Under the pieces are notes generated by a model. That model saw nothing but the letters and a program-made list of their open reading frames with translations, had not been told where the DNA came from and made no database searches. This document shows, in pieces, positions 1-13,223 of a stretch of 64,000 nt of DNA. How positions within the stretch are numbered: the stretch's first letter is position 1; each line of letters begins with the position of its first letter. Position numbers and translations under genes: made by a program. The DNA is from Callipepla californica brunnescens (taxonomy: Eukaryota; Chordata; Aves; Galliformes; Odontophoridae), in contig JALIRH010000008.1 of NCBI GenBank assembly GCA_023055505.1, forward strand, positions 1,550,001 through 1,614,000, written 5' to 3'.

Positions 1-1806
1 GTACAGGAGGATTACCTAGCACAGAGCATCTGCTTTGGACTAAGAAGAACATTACTTCCCTGGGGCTCCTGTACACTTAGAAGTGTACGTGCATGACTCT
101 AGCTTGTTGCAGTAACCCTTTTTCACCTAGCTGGTTTGAAGCTCCAGCTCCAGAAGCACTGTCTGCAGCTGCCTGCTTCCCTCCTACCCCTAAGGACTGC
201 ACTGCTTCCAGAGCAGCTCCCAGAACAAACACTCAGCTCCCAGGAAGGGAAACATTTCAGAGATAGGGTTCCATTTTCAGCACTGATGAGGAAATAAAAC
301 ACAGTATCACACAAAGTAATAAGCCGACACAAGCTAGGAAAACAAGGTTGCCCTTTGTGGCCTACAACATCAATACAGGTGCAAACTAAAGAGTTCTGCA
401 GCAAGGACCTCAGGTGTGAGGCTGGATGGCACCTGGCTTCTGTTCTCTTTCATTCCCAACTACCTGTGTGCAGCTCACTTGCTTGATCCTCACGGATCAG
501 ACAAAACTCCACATCTGTTTGTACAAGTACAGACAAGCTTTTCAGGGCACACTTTTCCTGCATGCAGATAGCTCATAGTGCGCTTGCATTTTGCATACAT
601 AATTTGAGTCTTCCTGCTTGGTGTTTCATGCTCTCAGAAGACAGATTGCAGAGCAACAGCAGAGTGAACCTAACAAGGCACAGGGAACAAGCAGCACTCC
701 AGGAGGTCAGGGCTACCCTCTGCCCCTAAGGAGCCTTGGGCTTTAACTCATCACTGCCTTCTCCAGCATTGCTCCCCAACATAGAGGCCAGTTTCCAGCC
801 TCCCTCACTCACCTTTCACCCACCTCAAAACAAAGATGCTGGCCAGAAATCCTTCTTTTGCACTCTTTCTGCTCAAATCAAGCTTTGCTCTTCTCACTCC
901 TGAACTGAGTACAGTTTATTATCACCATGCCTCATGAGACAGCCAGGCCTTTCAGGAGTTTGGCTGCCAGGCTGTGGACTTGATTACTCTTTCATATCAG
1001 ATGAGGGGGAATCTATTAATTGCTGTCCCCACATATTTCGTCTTTACAGATTTGCCATCTTTTCAGACAATGCCTCTCCTCTGTTCAGCTTTCACACTTC
1101 TTCCTCTTTGTTTAGGGGACAGAATATCAAAGCCATTTACAGCTTTCCAAAAGAAAGTAGTGTGAAACAAGAGAAAATTGAGTTGAACCTCTTATGCTTC
1201 TTCCTGTGCTCCATCAGAAGTTCAGCCATCTAATGCCATTCCTACACAACATGCCTCACCTGTCCTCAGTGACACCCAGTGAATTTAAATCTATATTATC
1301 TAACTGTTTAAACATATTTATCATCAAAGATTGCTTTTTCTTTCAATATCTTTCAATGTTTCTATAGGCAACAGACAATAAAAATAATTTATTCTGTTTG
1401 TGTGTGTGTGCGTGTGTGCATTTCCATTAGATTTGCTCTTAGTGTTTAAACAAGCAAATTTCATTTACTCTTCTCTCACAGATCCTATTTTCTCATTTAG
1501 ATTGAGAAATGACTCTCATTCCCAAATCCAATTAGCTCTTCACCAAATACCTTTAAAGGCAGCAACACGTCAGTCGTTTAGAATAGCACAAAGTTTGGAG
1601 AGCTCTGGTACAAGACACAAGGGTACAAACTGCACACACAGCATGCACATACTAGAGAAATCTGGGACATACCAATCACAAGCATGTGAGAATGGGAAAC
1701 TTCCATGATCTGCTTTTCCCCATGTTTCTATCTCCATGTGAGATCTCTGCCGCTGTAGGTTTCAGGCCTGCTCATGTCATTCTAGTCTCCAGCATTTCAT
1801 AAAAGA
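1..1806. other. Non-coding DNA, no gene recognised
   Basis: This stretch carries no frame longer than about 100 codons and none resembling a known protein. The frames at 123-404 (minus), 934-1233 and 1400-1708 (plus) look like chance frames: they have no domain, no repeat and no splice context I can defend. A short GT microsatellite at 1395-1418 is the only repeat seen. The remainder is unique AT-rich sequence that could be intergenic or intronic. Confidence 0.6.
1395..1418. repeat. (GT)n microsatellite
   Basis: About a dozen GT units, interrupted once by TTT near the left end and once by a C (giving GTGCGTGT). It is a short, imperfect dinucleotide repeat of the usual vertebrate kind. Confidence 0.9.
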
Positions 1807-2045
1807 GAATCATAGAGTCCTTAGAGTTGGAAGGGACCTTTGTTTGAAGGCCATCCAGTCCAATTCTCCTGCAGTGCACAAGGACACCACAGCTGGATCA
1901 GGTTGTGCAGGGCCTGATCCAGCCTGGCTGTGAAAGTCTGCAGGGATGGGGCATCCACCACATCTTTGGGCAACCTGTGCCGGTGCCTCACCACCCTCAC
2001 TGTAAAAGACTTTTTCCTTATATCCAACCTAAATCTCTTGCTATG
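1807..2045 (-). mobile_element. CR1 LINE fragment, 3' end, 5'-truncated
   Basis: On the plus strand it opens with GAATCATAGAGTCC and GTTGGAAGGGACC, the reverse complement of a CR1 3' terminus, and continues through the usual GATGGGGCATCCACCAC and GCCTCACCACCCTCAC blocks. The minus strand reads CR1 ORF2 C-terminal protein with RFRLDIRKKSFTVRVV and LPKDVVDAPSLQTF visible. About 240 bp remain, so only the extreme C-terminus of the reverse transcriptase and the 3' UTR survive. The 5' break is placed near 2045, where similarity fades. The copy is dead and was presumably truncated at insertion, as is normal for CR1. Confidence 0.92.
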
Positions 2046-2526
2046 CTTCTGGTACCAAAGATACCTTATCAGTTTACTTCTCTGCTCTTGGTAAATCATA
2101 ACCTGGAAATGACCAGCCATTTCTTTCAAGTGCCATGAAAACGACTTCAGCAGAAAAAATTGCTCAATTTACTCTCTCAAACTGAATTTGCCAGCATGCT
2201 GCCCTGCTGGTGTCTGTTCAGTGTCTTGGAGGCTGAGCTATCTGCACAGTTCAGTTTTTATAGCAGTTGGCCTTCCCTATTGCTTTCCCCTTTGTTGCTC
2301 TCCCTCCTCCTGAGCCCACCCTGAGACCTTTGGGCAACCAAGACATGCTGTAACAACAGGACAGCTCATGGAAATGTGAACAAATGTGGTTTGGGCTCAA
2401 ACTTCAATTACTGGAAAAGCCACTAGTGTACCCATATACACAGCTAGAGCACAGGGACTTGCTTCTTTATAAAACCTCACTCTATAATCTGCTGAAAACA
2501 GTTCCTGGATGAACAGGAAGTGAATG

Positions 2527-2548
2527 ACAAACAAACAAACAAACAAAA
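2527..2548. repeat. (CAAA)n microsatellite
   Basis: Five consecutive ACAA/ACAAA units give a perfect tetranucleotide repeat with period four. The surrounding sequence is unique. Confidence 0.9.
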
Positions 2549-3357
2549 TGAAATAGTTAACTGTAGCAAATTCATTATAAAAGAATTATAAAAAATATTC
2601 CCTGGTCAGAATAATGTGAGCCTAATAAAAGCCTACAGTTGCACCAAATTACTTGCAATAAGAAATTACTGATGTCATCTAATGCAATGCAGTAATTGTC
2701 AGTGATAGAGACTTTTCCATAGCAAGGACTGAAGTTAATATTTGTACTCTGACTCACAGCTGAACTCCTGTTGTATTAAACGACAGGAAAACTTTTGGGG
2801 AACTTTCCTTTCCAGCTCTCTGAAGCTAGAAACAAACTGGAAAAGGTTGAGCTGGCAGCATGGCTCTGTACAATACTAAAACCATAGAGTGAAAAGCAGA
2901 CATCTCTTTTCAAAGCAGGAGGCAAAGATTGCCAGATGGAAGCTATACAGTTGGCGTCGACACTCACAGTATTTCTGCTGGTTTTAAAGTACCTTTTTCG
3001 GAGCCCACTGAGGACAGCTCTTGCCTCAAGCAGGCAGATAGTCATACCTCTAGTTTTGCTATAAGTGCTTATAATGACAGTAGTTCTGCCACAGCCATTT
3101 AGGGGAAGGGCTCTGCAATTATTGCAGAGAGCATTAGCACTGGACCTTTGAGAGGACTGATGCTTAAACACAGCTCTGAGAGCTACCAGCAAAAACTGTG
3201 GCTGTCAACATCTCCAAAGGGCAGAGTGCTTAGAGCAGAGGTAATGTGGTGCAAAATGGAAGGTCCAGAAAGAGAACAGCCCAAGGCCACACGTAGTGAA
3301 TGGTTGTCAGAGCTGTCATGCTGGGCATCATTCATTCAACATTTTGAATCTCAACTT

Positions 3358-3399
3358 AAAAAAAATAAAAATAAAAATAAAAGAACAGACAAAAAAAAA
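3358..3399. repeat. A-rich (AAAAT)n and poly-A tract
   Basis: AAAAAT units repeat about four times up to 3382, followed by a nine-A run at 3391-3399. It is not preceded by a CR1 end or any retroposed sequence I recognise, so it is called a simple A-rich repeat. Confidence 0.85.
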
Positions 3400-5884
3400 T
3401 ATTTTTGGAACCTTCTGGAAAATCACCTCCATAACATTTTCTAACACTTATTTTGGCTACTGAAGACCTGAAGGTGAGAGGACTGCACAGCATTTGTAGT
3501 GTTAATACATGGCCTGACTAATATGTAACAGTTAAAGAAACATCAGAGACATCTATGGAAACAAAATATTTGAGACAGAGATACGTGGCTGAGGAAACTT
3601 GAGATTGTTTAGAATAGAACAGCAATTTTTTAGAGATGAATTGAATTGGACATCGCAGAAAACTTAGAAACAATACCCAGCAAGGACTCCCAGTGGACCC
3701 AGCAGATGCTGGACATGTTTTGCATTTCAGAAATGTTACTCTGATGCTTCAGGTGCTTCACACGTAGGACAGTGAGGAAAGTTAACCGTGTGAAGGTTAA
3801 GAAAGAGTCCAAGACCTTGAAGAGCTGAGTGTGCAACTCATGCTGTCCCAGTGCAGGAAATCACAGAGTTTCCATCAGAAATAAATACTCCACTGCAGAA
3901 GTTTAAACAAGCAAACATACAGATGAAGAAAGATCTCATCTCACAACAGTGGCATCCATTCCATCTCTTCATTTTGGAATCTCTGAGGTAGTCAACGCTG
4001 GGCTTTCTTCAGTACTGAGGTAAGATATCTGTGTCCAGTCCATCTCCTTGATAAAATGTCAGCATACTGTTGGCATGGGGGAAGAGAGACCCAAGTCTGT
4101 TTTCAAAGACCCCACTCCAAACCACAGATGTATTGGTATTGTACTCACAGATAAGACAAATCACAGTGGCCATGGCAGTCATGAATAAAACAGATCCTCA
4201 TGGTGGTCTAAAGACAGCAGAGCCCATGGAATACACTAATTATTAGGATAACGTACAAATGGCTTCATATCATGCAATTGGCCTTGTCCCTCCTTCTTGA
4301 CAGATCCATGTGATCCTTTTTGAAGTGCCTTACATAACCTCACCCATAATTCTCTGGACAATTTATTAGCAGAGTCCTGAGGATACAGCCTGACAGGTTA
4401 GCATAAAAGAACCTGTGCTGAATCCTCCCCAAGCTGTCTATCTCAGCCATCACTGTAAGCAGAGTGAAATTTGAAATCGATTTGCTTTTCTAAATGGAAA
4501 AAGCACCAACTTACTCCTCATTGCTTTTAATGCTGAAAACAGCGCTTTCAGGGCCTTGGTAGAAATGCACTGTCGAGCGTTCCTGTCAAAACACAAGTTA
4601 GATAGTGCTAGCTTATAAACTATGAGAATGGCCTTTATGTCAAAGATTAATCGGTGTGGTTTCTTTGGAAATATGGCCCTCTGCAAATCGTGTTCCAACA
4701 GAGGTATCCGGTAGCCCAAAGCAGCCAGGAAAATTACACAGAAGAGAATCCCAAGAAAATTCTGTTTTGGATTAATCAAACAGGGAAGACATAGAACTGT
4801 AATGCACAAATTCGCACCTTTGCCACAACTGTATCCCTAGGACTAAACACAAGTGAGCTTCACCCCACTATCAGCTTCTTTCCTTAGCTGGGAAGTCTGC
4901 CAGCCAAATCCCACATTCTGACAATGAACAGATCTCTTCTGTGAGCAGATGGAGTAACTCTGAGCATCGAAGAGTTAGGCTCATTCATAAGCTGCTCTTA
5001 AAATGAATTATTTACATACTCAAAAGGATTATCATCCTTAGACACTTGTGACCAGTCTTAGAAACCCAGGTTGGTTGTAAGTCACCCCTGGCACAGGGCA
5101 CTAGAGCAGAACAAAGCTCTGCACCCACCCCTTCTGGTACCACCAGCAAGCCACTGGGGTGTTGGTGCCATGTCTCTGTACAAAGATGGCAGATTCATCC
5201 TCTTAGTTAAGGGTTTAAAGAACTAATGGAAAGTGATGCATAAGAGATTGGAATTGTCAACATTTGCACACAGTCAATAATGGGTTAAGAGCAGAACTGT
5301 ATGGCTCTTCCTATCAAGATTCTCTTTTCAACTACATTGCACACAGTGCAATAAGAGAAAAGAACACAAACTAAAAGCACCTCTCATGAGAGTCTGCACA
5401 GAGATAACCATCAGTGTTATACATGAGGTCCCAAAATAATGCAAATCCAGCTTTGCCAGTTCTAAAGTCACAAGCAGCGCTGAAACACGTTTTCCTTTCT
5501 GGTATGTTATTCACTAGTGTTGTAATCCTTCTGAGGAACATGACTGATTCTTGGGAGTGCTACCCTCCCTAAGCTGTTATTGGAGGTATAGTTACAGAGT
5601 AGGACTGGGTCTGCCCTGGGATCAGTTCCTAAAAGCACATGGATTACGGTAACAGCCTCTCGCTGCTCATCACAGCCTGGCTAAGGCAGGCTGGGTGCTC
5701 CCATGGGAAAGCATGTGGATTAATTACCTTTGAATAGGAAATGCAATAAAATTTGATTTCACTTTCCCCCATGTATGGATTGCAACAGGAAATAAGAGTT
5801 TTCTAAAATGATCCTGCAGTGGGCCCCTCCCAAATCTCCATCCACACTCCACTCCTGGACTTTAATTTTACTGATATTAATAAG

Positions 5885-5899
5885 AGAAAGTGAAAGTGA
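5885..5899 (+). promoter_or_regulatory. ISRE/IRF-like motif (candidate)
   Basis: The bases AGAAAGTGAAAGTGA contain two GAAAGTG half-sites spaced as in interferon-stimulated response elements (GAAANNGAAA), which IRF proteins bind in vertebrates. The motif is seen directly. Activity is inference: a single site of this length occurs often by chance, and no promoter is recognised nearby. Confidence 0.25.
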
Positions 5900-6051
5900 G
5901 TTTTGCAAACACTGATACACACTGTCCAATTATTTCAATTCATAGCCTCATTGGTTGTTAGTGGGTTTAGTGATGTATTCCAAAATAGTGGTCTCCATTT
6001 CACCAGACTGGCTAACTCCCCTCATGAAACAGGGACACCCTGCAACCCTGC

Positions 6052-6083
6052 AAAAAATAAAATAAATAAATAAATAAACAAAA
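6052..6083. repeat. (AAAT)n microsatellite
   Basis: An A run followed by about five AAAT units and ending in AAACAAAAC. It is a simple tetranucleotide repeat in otherwise unique sequence. Confidence 0.9.
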
Positions 6084-9000
6084 CTAGTTCATGGCAGTTC
6101 AATTTCACTTTTTGGCATATTTTTCCTCTTATAATGCATGTCAGAAAACCAGCCAGGCTGCCCTAGTCCTTAGAAGAACGGCTAACACACGCAAATGTAT
6201 TTAGAGATGAAGCAAAACTACCACAGAATGCGTCCATACGCCAAGCTTCCCGATGAAAACATGCACCTTGCAATGGGCTTCACATAGAACAATTTCATGA
6301 AATTCTCAATGAAAAATGCAACACTGGAGAAATGGTAGGAGGATCAGCAAAGAACAACCTAGAAAAGCTATGTGTTGCCTGATATGTTACACTGTCACCC
6401 AGTGCAACTCAGAGTAACCATGTGGTGACAACTCTGTCATAGAAAGGGGGAAAGAGCGTGCAACAAGGGAGCACACCCATCTTTTCCCACCTCCTCCCCA
6501 GGCACTGAGCTGACAGAAAAAACCCTCAGTGGGTGCAAGGGGAAATGTTAGAGGAATTCCAAGAAAAAGTGTATTAAACACGCCCATCAGCATCGAGCTT
6601 CATCAACAGTTTCCCACTCAAAAATCTCTCCGTAGAATTAATTCAGTAGCTTTTCTTGGAAGTAAGTTTCTTCACCTCACAAAAAATCTTGGTTTAACCC
6701 TTGCTTTCGAGAAGGTCAGCTGCAATATTCGAAGTGCCCTGAGTGATGTGCTTTGTGCCAAAGACAGAAGTGTGATGCATTACAGTTACAAAGGCCATGC
6801 TCAGTGTGAAGTACTTATTAGTTGGGAACTATAGGCAACCTGTCAGTAGCATGCAAACCACTCAAAATAGCAAAAGGCATATGCTTAAGTGCAAAAGGAT
6901 ATGGTTCTCTGTTAAATTTAAATTTCAAATTTCTCATCAACAGGTTGTCACTTAACTTTAAACACTGATTTTGTCTAAGCAGCACAACCCTGACAACTTA
7001 AATTTTTCCTCTTTCATGTCAGAAAACCACAGAAACTCGATTGAAAAGCCAGTGTGTCACAGATTTATGTCATAAAATACCACATTTGGATTCCTGCTTT
7101 GTCAGGCTAAGTAGAGGGTAAAATCCCCCTCAAAATTATGCTCAATAAATACTCCAGACAGATGGGCTAGATTGCCCTGCACAGATACACAGTATTTCCT
7201 GGCTCAGGAAATGCAAAGAAAATGAACAGAGAAGACTTGTGGGTTTCCAAGTGCCTGCAAACCCCACAGTAAGGTAAATCAAGAGGGGCTACTGAGCTAA
7301 CTAGTACTGCACCTCCAGGGGTAAATGCACAGATGGGCTCCTGACCAGCTTGTAGGCTTGAGCAGCTGCTGACAGAGAAGTGAGAGTAGCAGGAAGAACA
7401 GAAATAACTTCTAGGGAAGTTTCTTGGCTGAAGATTTTGAGGATTCTGACTTCCACCCGCACAACAGGTAATCTGCACCGGTCATCCAGGGAAGAGAACT
7501 TGTCCTGTGCTAGAACAGGGGAGGAAAAAGAATGCTCTTTCCCTCCTCTTCCACTGAGAAGGACTCCTCTCCCTACCATCATAGATCCTGCTTCCATGTA
7601 GCAATTCATTGCTGGAGAGCATAACATCTCTGTACTATGTGAGCACACGTTGAACCACTCTGACACACTGTACATTAGCTTTAGGGATTTGTAACCTCAC
7701 ATTGCTGATCAGTGGGAAAGGGCATAGAAGGGATTTCCCACAGTTCAGATTCTGCCCCAAAAGTATTAAAACAAATGCCACCTCTCCTATTCCAAGTTTT
7801 ACTAAGAAATCTCTAAAGGAGTGGGCAAAGAGTCTGACATCCACTTTCCACACAGACATCTCCACACAGAATTGTTCAGTACAAAAGTGCTGCTTGAAGC
7901 CATGGAAAACAAAAACACTCTGCAATTTGACTGTTTTCCCATGCTAAGAATGAAGAATGCCCTTTTCTGTTCTAAGGATATCAGTCCCCAAGGGTATCAA
8001 GATCTCTTCAAGATTATCAGGAACTTAATTTAACTGTGCATCAAACTGAAAACAGGCTCTGAAACTTAGAACAAATTACTCCCAAATGTGACAGAAGTAA
8101 CACTTCTACCAAACCAGCCTTACTGACAGCTAGGCATGATTAAAAATTGGGACAATTTGAATTACTGCTATTTTTGTCTTTATTATTTAGAAGTGTCAAC
8201 ATCTCCATAGGAAGAATGGATAAAAAGTATTTCACTCTACAGAATTTCATGTTGAACTGTTTTTTTTACAATGCCATTGCTCACCATTTTTTAATGATAA
8301 TGTGTTAACAACCTTCTGCTACACTGATAGAAGGTGAGAGAGAACAAAGATGGAAGGGGATAAAAAGTACATTGAAATAGTTTGATAGAAGATCATAATC
8401 CTTAAGTAACCTGAGCTCAAACTTGAGTAGCTGGAGAGTGTTGAAATGACATCTTAGGATACTTGAATATTCCAACTCTGCATTTAAAAATAAGATGCTC
8501 TGATCTTTTGAATTTAGTGTTTGAAAATCCTGTAGGATAACAAGAAGTTGGAGAATAACAATTATACATCTATAAAAGGGTATTGTAGTAGAAATTTTCA
8601 GTTAGTGATGACCTTCAGTGTCTCCCCTGAGTGCCCCCATTGTTCTACAGCAGGACATGAACTGTATCCACAGTATCACTCTGAAGCACATGTCACATTT
8701 CTTATGTAGGGAGAACACAGATCTGCAGTCACTGAAGAGTACTTAGGAGTCTGCAGTTCGCAGCCTGATCTCCACCTTGACTCAGGTCAGTTACTCACGC
8801 AGTACCCACCAACTGAACATCAGTTTCACTGAAAAACAAACAGAAAAGTTCTCTTTAGGTAACTCCTTAAGTAGAGAGCACAGGTAAAGATTAATAATTT
8901 GAACATAGGAATAAAATTAGCCAGTAGAGTTGGTTTGTCATAGCTCTCCTTCATATGGAAAGCCCAACATTTGTAGTTCTACATACAGAGAACTCTCGGC

Positions 9001-11610
9001 TACTGGCAGATAAGAAGGATATTCCTCAGTTTTGCAAGACAATTTTTCACTGAAAACTGCATTAATCACTTATGTACAGGACACCCACAAGTAAAATGAC
9101 TTCCAATATTCCATGGTTTTCATCAGGTCTGATATTTGAAAGATTAACAGTACTGCAAGAGCTACACCTGCTCTGAAACAGCCTTACTTCTGCTTTTTTG
9201 TCCACACTTGCAATAGGATAGGTGGAACTTGGATCAGGTGAAATCCCACACCAATTCTTTGTGAAATCTGCAAATAAATTACCATTTGTCTGAGCACTAT
9301 TAATGTTTCTTCCATACTTAGATCCTTCACCAGAGGCCTAGCTACAGAACCATACAGCAATACAGATTGTAAACAGCTGCCAAGATGAAGCAAAACACAA
9401 CAAAAAATCCACCCAAAAAATCGAAGGGGCGTAAGCCTGAACACTATTGCACTTTATCTCTTTTCCCTGTGGATTCCTGAGGGGAAGGTACACACCACCA
9501 CTCTGCCTTCAGAAGTAATTGATGCAACTTGAAGTTCTCTGCTCCCAGCCGTCCTTTCCAATAGAGAGCTGCAGGAGGGCAAGATACTGCTGTACATCAA
9601 GATTGAAATCCGTGCATCCAAGTTATGGCAGTTTTATCCTGACTGACAGAAGAATGTAAATCCAGATCCCATGAATGACAGAAATGGACTGGTGCCAGGG
9701 CACAGCTCTTCATCATTTCTAAATCCTAACTAATGAATAAATAATACAACACGAATCCTGCTGTGGTGTCTTGCAATGCATTGTTTATGTTGTCTGAAAT
9801 ACACTGAATAGGATTATCTGGCTGTTGCTTTCCTCAGTCTCTCACAAAAATGATGTTTCTCAAGGGGATCCTTCAAATGGTCACATTTTCAATAGTGCAC
9901 TCAGTAGCTTTCCAGAACAAAAGATGAAACCACAAAGCTTTCCCACAAATGGCCATCAACATATCTGTGTTATTCCATCAGATACCAATACAAAGGATTT
10001 ATGAACAAATTCTGCTTGAACTAATGCCCCTCCTAGCCTTGATTCAGTCAGGAAAAAGCAGAGGGGCAGTTACATTTGTTCACTGTTGCAAAGTCTTGTA
10101 TCTTTCTCTTTAAAAATCAAACCTCAAACGTCAACTCAGTCAGCTACTGAAAAACACTGCTCTGACCTATGCCTACCAGCAGCTGATGCCTCTTGCAGAC
10201 ATTAATAATTAGCACGAACATAGATGAAAACGCTTAACAAGGTGAAAAATACTGTTTTGAGATCCCAGCACAAGGTTCATTACCTTATAATCACTACAGC
10301 TACTGAGACTTTCAGGTCCTTATGCAACTGTGCAGCTGGCGGAGAATGCATGGCAATGTCATGCTCAGCTGATTCCTGGTGGTTAGTCCTTTGCAGTGGC
10401 CCTGTTGCTTCCTCAGCAGCAGCCCATTTCCTCCACCTGTCCTGCCTCAACATTGTAGAAGACATTCCCAGACTGAGGAAAGAATGAGAAGGTTTTCAGG
10501 AAATCAAAGGTGCGTTTGACATTGTCCTGATTCAGAAGGTGGGAAAGAAATTTACAGTTATGATGGTGGTCAAACAAGTCCAAATTAAAAGTTAAAACTG
10601 AAGAAAAATAAGATTTTGGGTAAAAACATCCACTGTTGATATGCACTCTCCCCCAGCTCTTTCTGAGTAGCATCTCTTAGAACTGTAGCACGACCACCAC
10701 AATAACAGATTACACACAGCTCAGCGCCCAAACACTTGTGGTTCGGCCACTGATGGCAATCCCTGCTTCCCAACTCCTGCCAAGCACTGGCAGTGATAGC
10801 TACACCCAACACTTTTCTGAAAATAGCTTTGTCAATTTCTGCATTTCTCACAAGCAGATAAGTGAACAGTAAAGAAGCAGAAAAGCAGGCTGCCTGGTCA
10901 CAGATAAGGAGTGGCTACACCTGTGAACCACCCAATTGCTGTACACATAGGAGAAGACTTCCCTGTCAGAAGTTTGCATCACTCAGACCCTTTCTGATCT
11001 TGTTTTGCTTTAAAAATGAAGTATTTCCATACAAGTGGGTACAATAAAATTAATGAACACAGCACGATCAAGTTGTGATCCTTCTAGCTTAACCACAAAG
11101 CTGAGTCTGTTAATAAAACAGATGCCTTTCTCACCACTGACTAAGGGAGGGGCTTTGGCATGGCTCTTGGGGAGCAAGGACTTCATGGGTGCCTTGAAAA
11201 GCCTTGTATTCCCTTATTGATCCTATGGCACATCACAAGTTTCTCTGTCATAGTCATGAGTAGTATTGCACAGTGACGTGGGCTGAGTGGCAGCCCTGTT
11301 CTAAGTCTCTCCGAAAGGAAGAAGCTAATCTAGCTTCCAACCCTGAGGAGACAGATCACAGTAACATGCAAGACGAGGGAGACTGAACCCTTTTATGTGC
11401 TTGGAGCAGAAGGAATTGTCTACCTCTTGCACTCCTGTGCCCCTATACACAAGATAAAAGGCTCTAGGGTGGAAAAAGGAGAGGGTATGGGTAACAGTCA
11501 AGACCTGGGAAGGACAACCATGTTAAGTTGGTTCACCAACTACCTGATTTAGAACCAGTGCCTTTCAGTACTTGAAGGAAACGTATAAATAGGAGAGACT
11601 CACCTTCTAC

Positions 11611-11872
11611 GCAGTCTGATAGTGGTGAGACAATGGGGAATGGTTTTAAACTAAAAGAGGGGAGATTTAGGTTAGATGTTGGAAGAAAATTCTTTACTCA
11701 GAAAGTAAGGAGTCACTGGCACAAGCTGCCCAGAGAAGCTGTAGATGCACCCCTCCTAGAGGTGCTTAGGACCAGGCAAAATAGAAGGTGCGAGGGTATC
11801 TTGTCAATGCCTGTTAGTATCAATAAATTAACAGAAGGTCCCTTCCAACCCAAGCTATTCTATGATCCTATC
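11611..11872 (+). mobile_element. CR1 LINE fragment, 3' end, 5'-truncated
   Basis: Plus-strand CR1 tail. From about 11633 it translates as [20 protein letters not shown] followed by WHKLPREAVDAPLLEV, the C-terminus of CR1 ORF2. It ends with GGTCCCTTCCAACCCAAGC and CTATTCTATGATCCTAT, the 3' UTR and degraded terminal octamers. About 260 bp remain. The 3' UTR portion is diverged (around 11770-11835), so the copy is not recent. Confidence 0.92.
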
Positions 11873-13203
11873 AATTTATGAATAGCTCCCTGTAGATTAC
11901 ACTGATCTCTGAAAGTAGTAACAAGCCTCTATTGCTAAATTTAGAAGCAGAGACCCTTATGACTGTAACATTCTTTGTCAATAACCCTGAGAAGGGATGT
12001 ATTTTTAGCTGCACATTTCAGGCAACTCTTGATTTAAAACAAAATTGTCAAAGGCACACTAACAATCAATGAACAATGTTTGTGACACAATAGTGTCCTG
12101 CATTTGAAGTTTTCAGGAAAACACATTTTGACTTAGGCAGTCAAAATTTGTAAAAGGAAATTCAAGAAAAAGATCTGCTGAGTACAAACATGTATTCTTC
12201 TGTCACTAGCTTTTAATGATTGCAGTAGGTACACAAAGCCTTATGTCCAAAGGATCTGCTTCTAAAATCTATCTGTGCATGGTAACAGTTTATCCCATCA
12301 GCAGCACTTTTACTCCAAGATTTTTTTCTTATTTACAAAATGACATATTCATACAGGTTACGTTCCAGTTCCAGTCATACCAAATCTGGAAGTAGGTTAG
12401 AAGCAATATTACATTGTGCTTCTGAAGAAACAATCCTAACTTTGCACATATGGTCAAGGACCAGTATCACATCACCTGTTAGTACCTTTAAGTGTTAAGA
12501 TTACCAAATGAACTTTCCACACTTCCTCTCCCCACTGTCAAATAAGGAATTCCCTTCTACAGATGCAAATGCCATAAAGCTTACAGAGTCATAACTAACA
12601 TAAAAATGGAAAAACAACATGAAGTGGATTATAAAAGACAGAAATACCACTTCCAGATCCAGAAATAAACCACTGGGTGAGGCACACCTTGGCCCAACCT
12701 CTTACAACTGCTCCTATCTTTTCCCCCAGTAACCCTGCTGAACAAACCCAACACTCATCCTCACTCTTCCTTTCTGTTCTTCTTCCCCATTACATTTCCC
12801 AGTTAAAGCCACACTGGTACATCTCAAACTAGAACTATCTGCAAACACTAACCAATAAAAAACATTAACTTGCAGGAGGTTCTTTTGCAGCCCCTCTCTG
12901 CTCTTCTTATGAGATTCTGAAAAGTGTCTGTAAAGCCACCTTTCCTATTTTGCTTACTTACACAAAGAATGTACAGCAATCTTTCATTTTCATTTCTCAA
13001 TTATCTTTTTTCTGCAGCCTGTAAATGACTGCATTAAGACACATTCAGCCAAGAACATCTAGCTAATGCATGGATTCAAGTTTTAAAATTGGCACTGCTC
13101 TAAACGTTATTTCACAAGTACCGTTCAGCCAGCAGAGCCATACAAAAAGAGCAGGCTTACCCTTTTCTTGATGATGCAGATATGATTTAAAGAAAATAAT
13201 TTG

Positions 13204-13223
13204 AACACTTAAAAATAAGTGTT
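13204..13223. repeat. Short inverted repeat (AT-rich)
   Basis: AACACTT and AAGTGTT form a perfect 7-bp inverted repeat around AAAAAT. It is within chance expectation for AT-rich DNA and is listed only for completeness. Confidence 0.6.

Larger units (their letters stand above)
2046..11610. other. Unique non-coding DNA with A-rich simple repeats
   Basis: Nearly 10 kb with no recognisable gene. Frames such as 2776-3192 (minus, 138 codons) and 4450-4809 (minus, 119 codons) match nothing I know and are of chance length for both strands of 64 kb. Simple repeats lie at 2527-2548, 3358-3382 and 6052-6083, and an interferon-response-like motif at 5885-5899. I saw no LTR, DNA transposon, tRNA or other RNA gene here. 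Confidence 0.55.
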
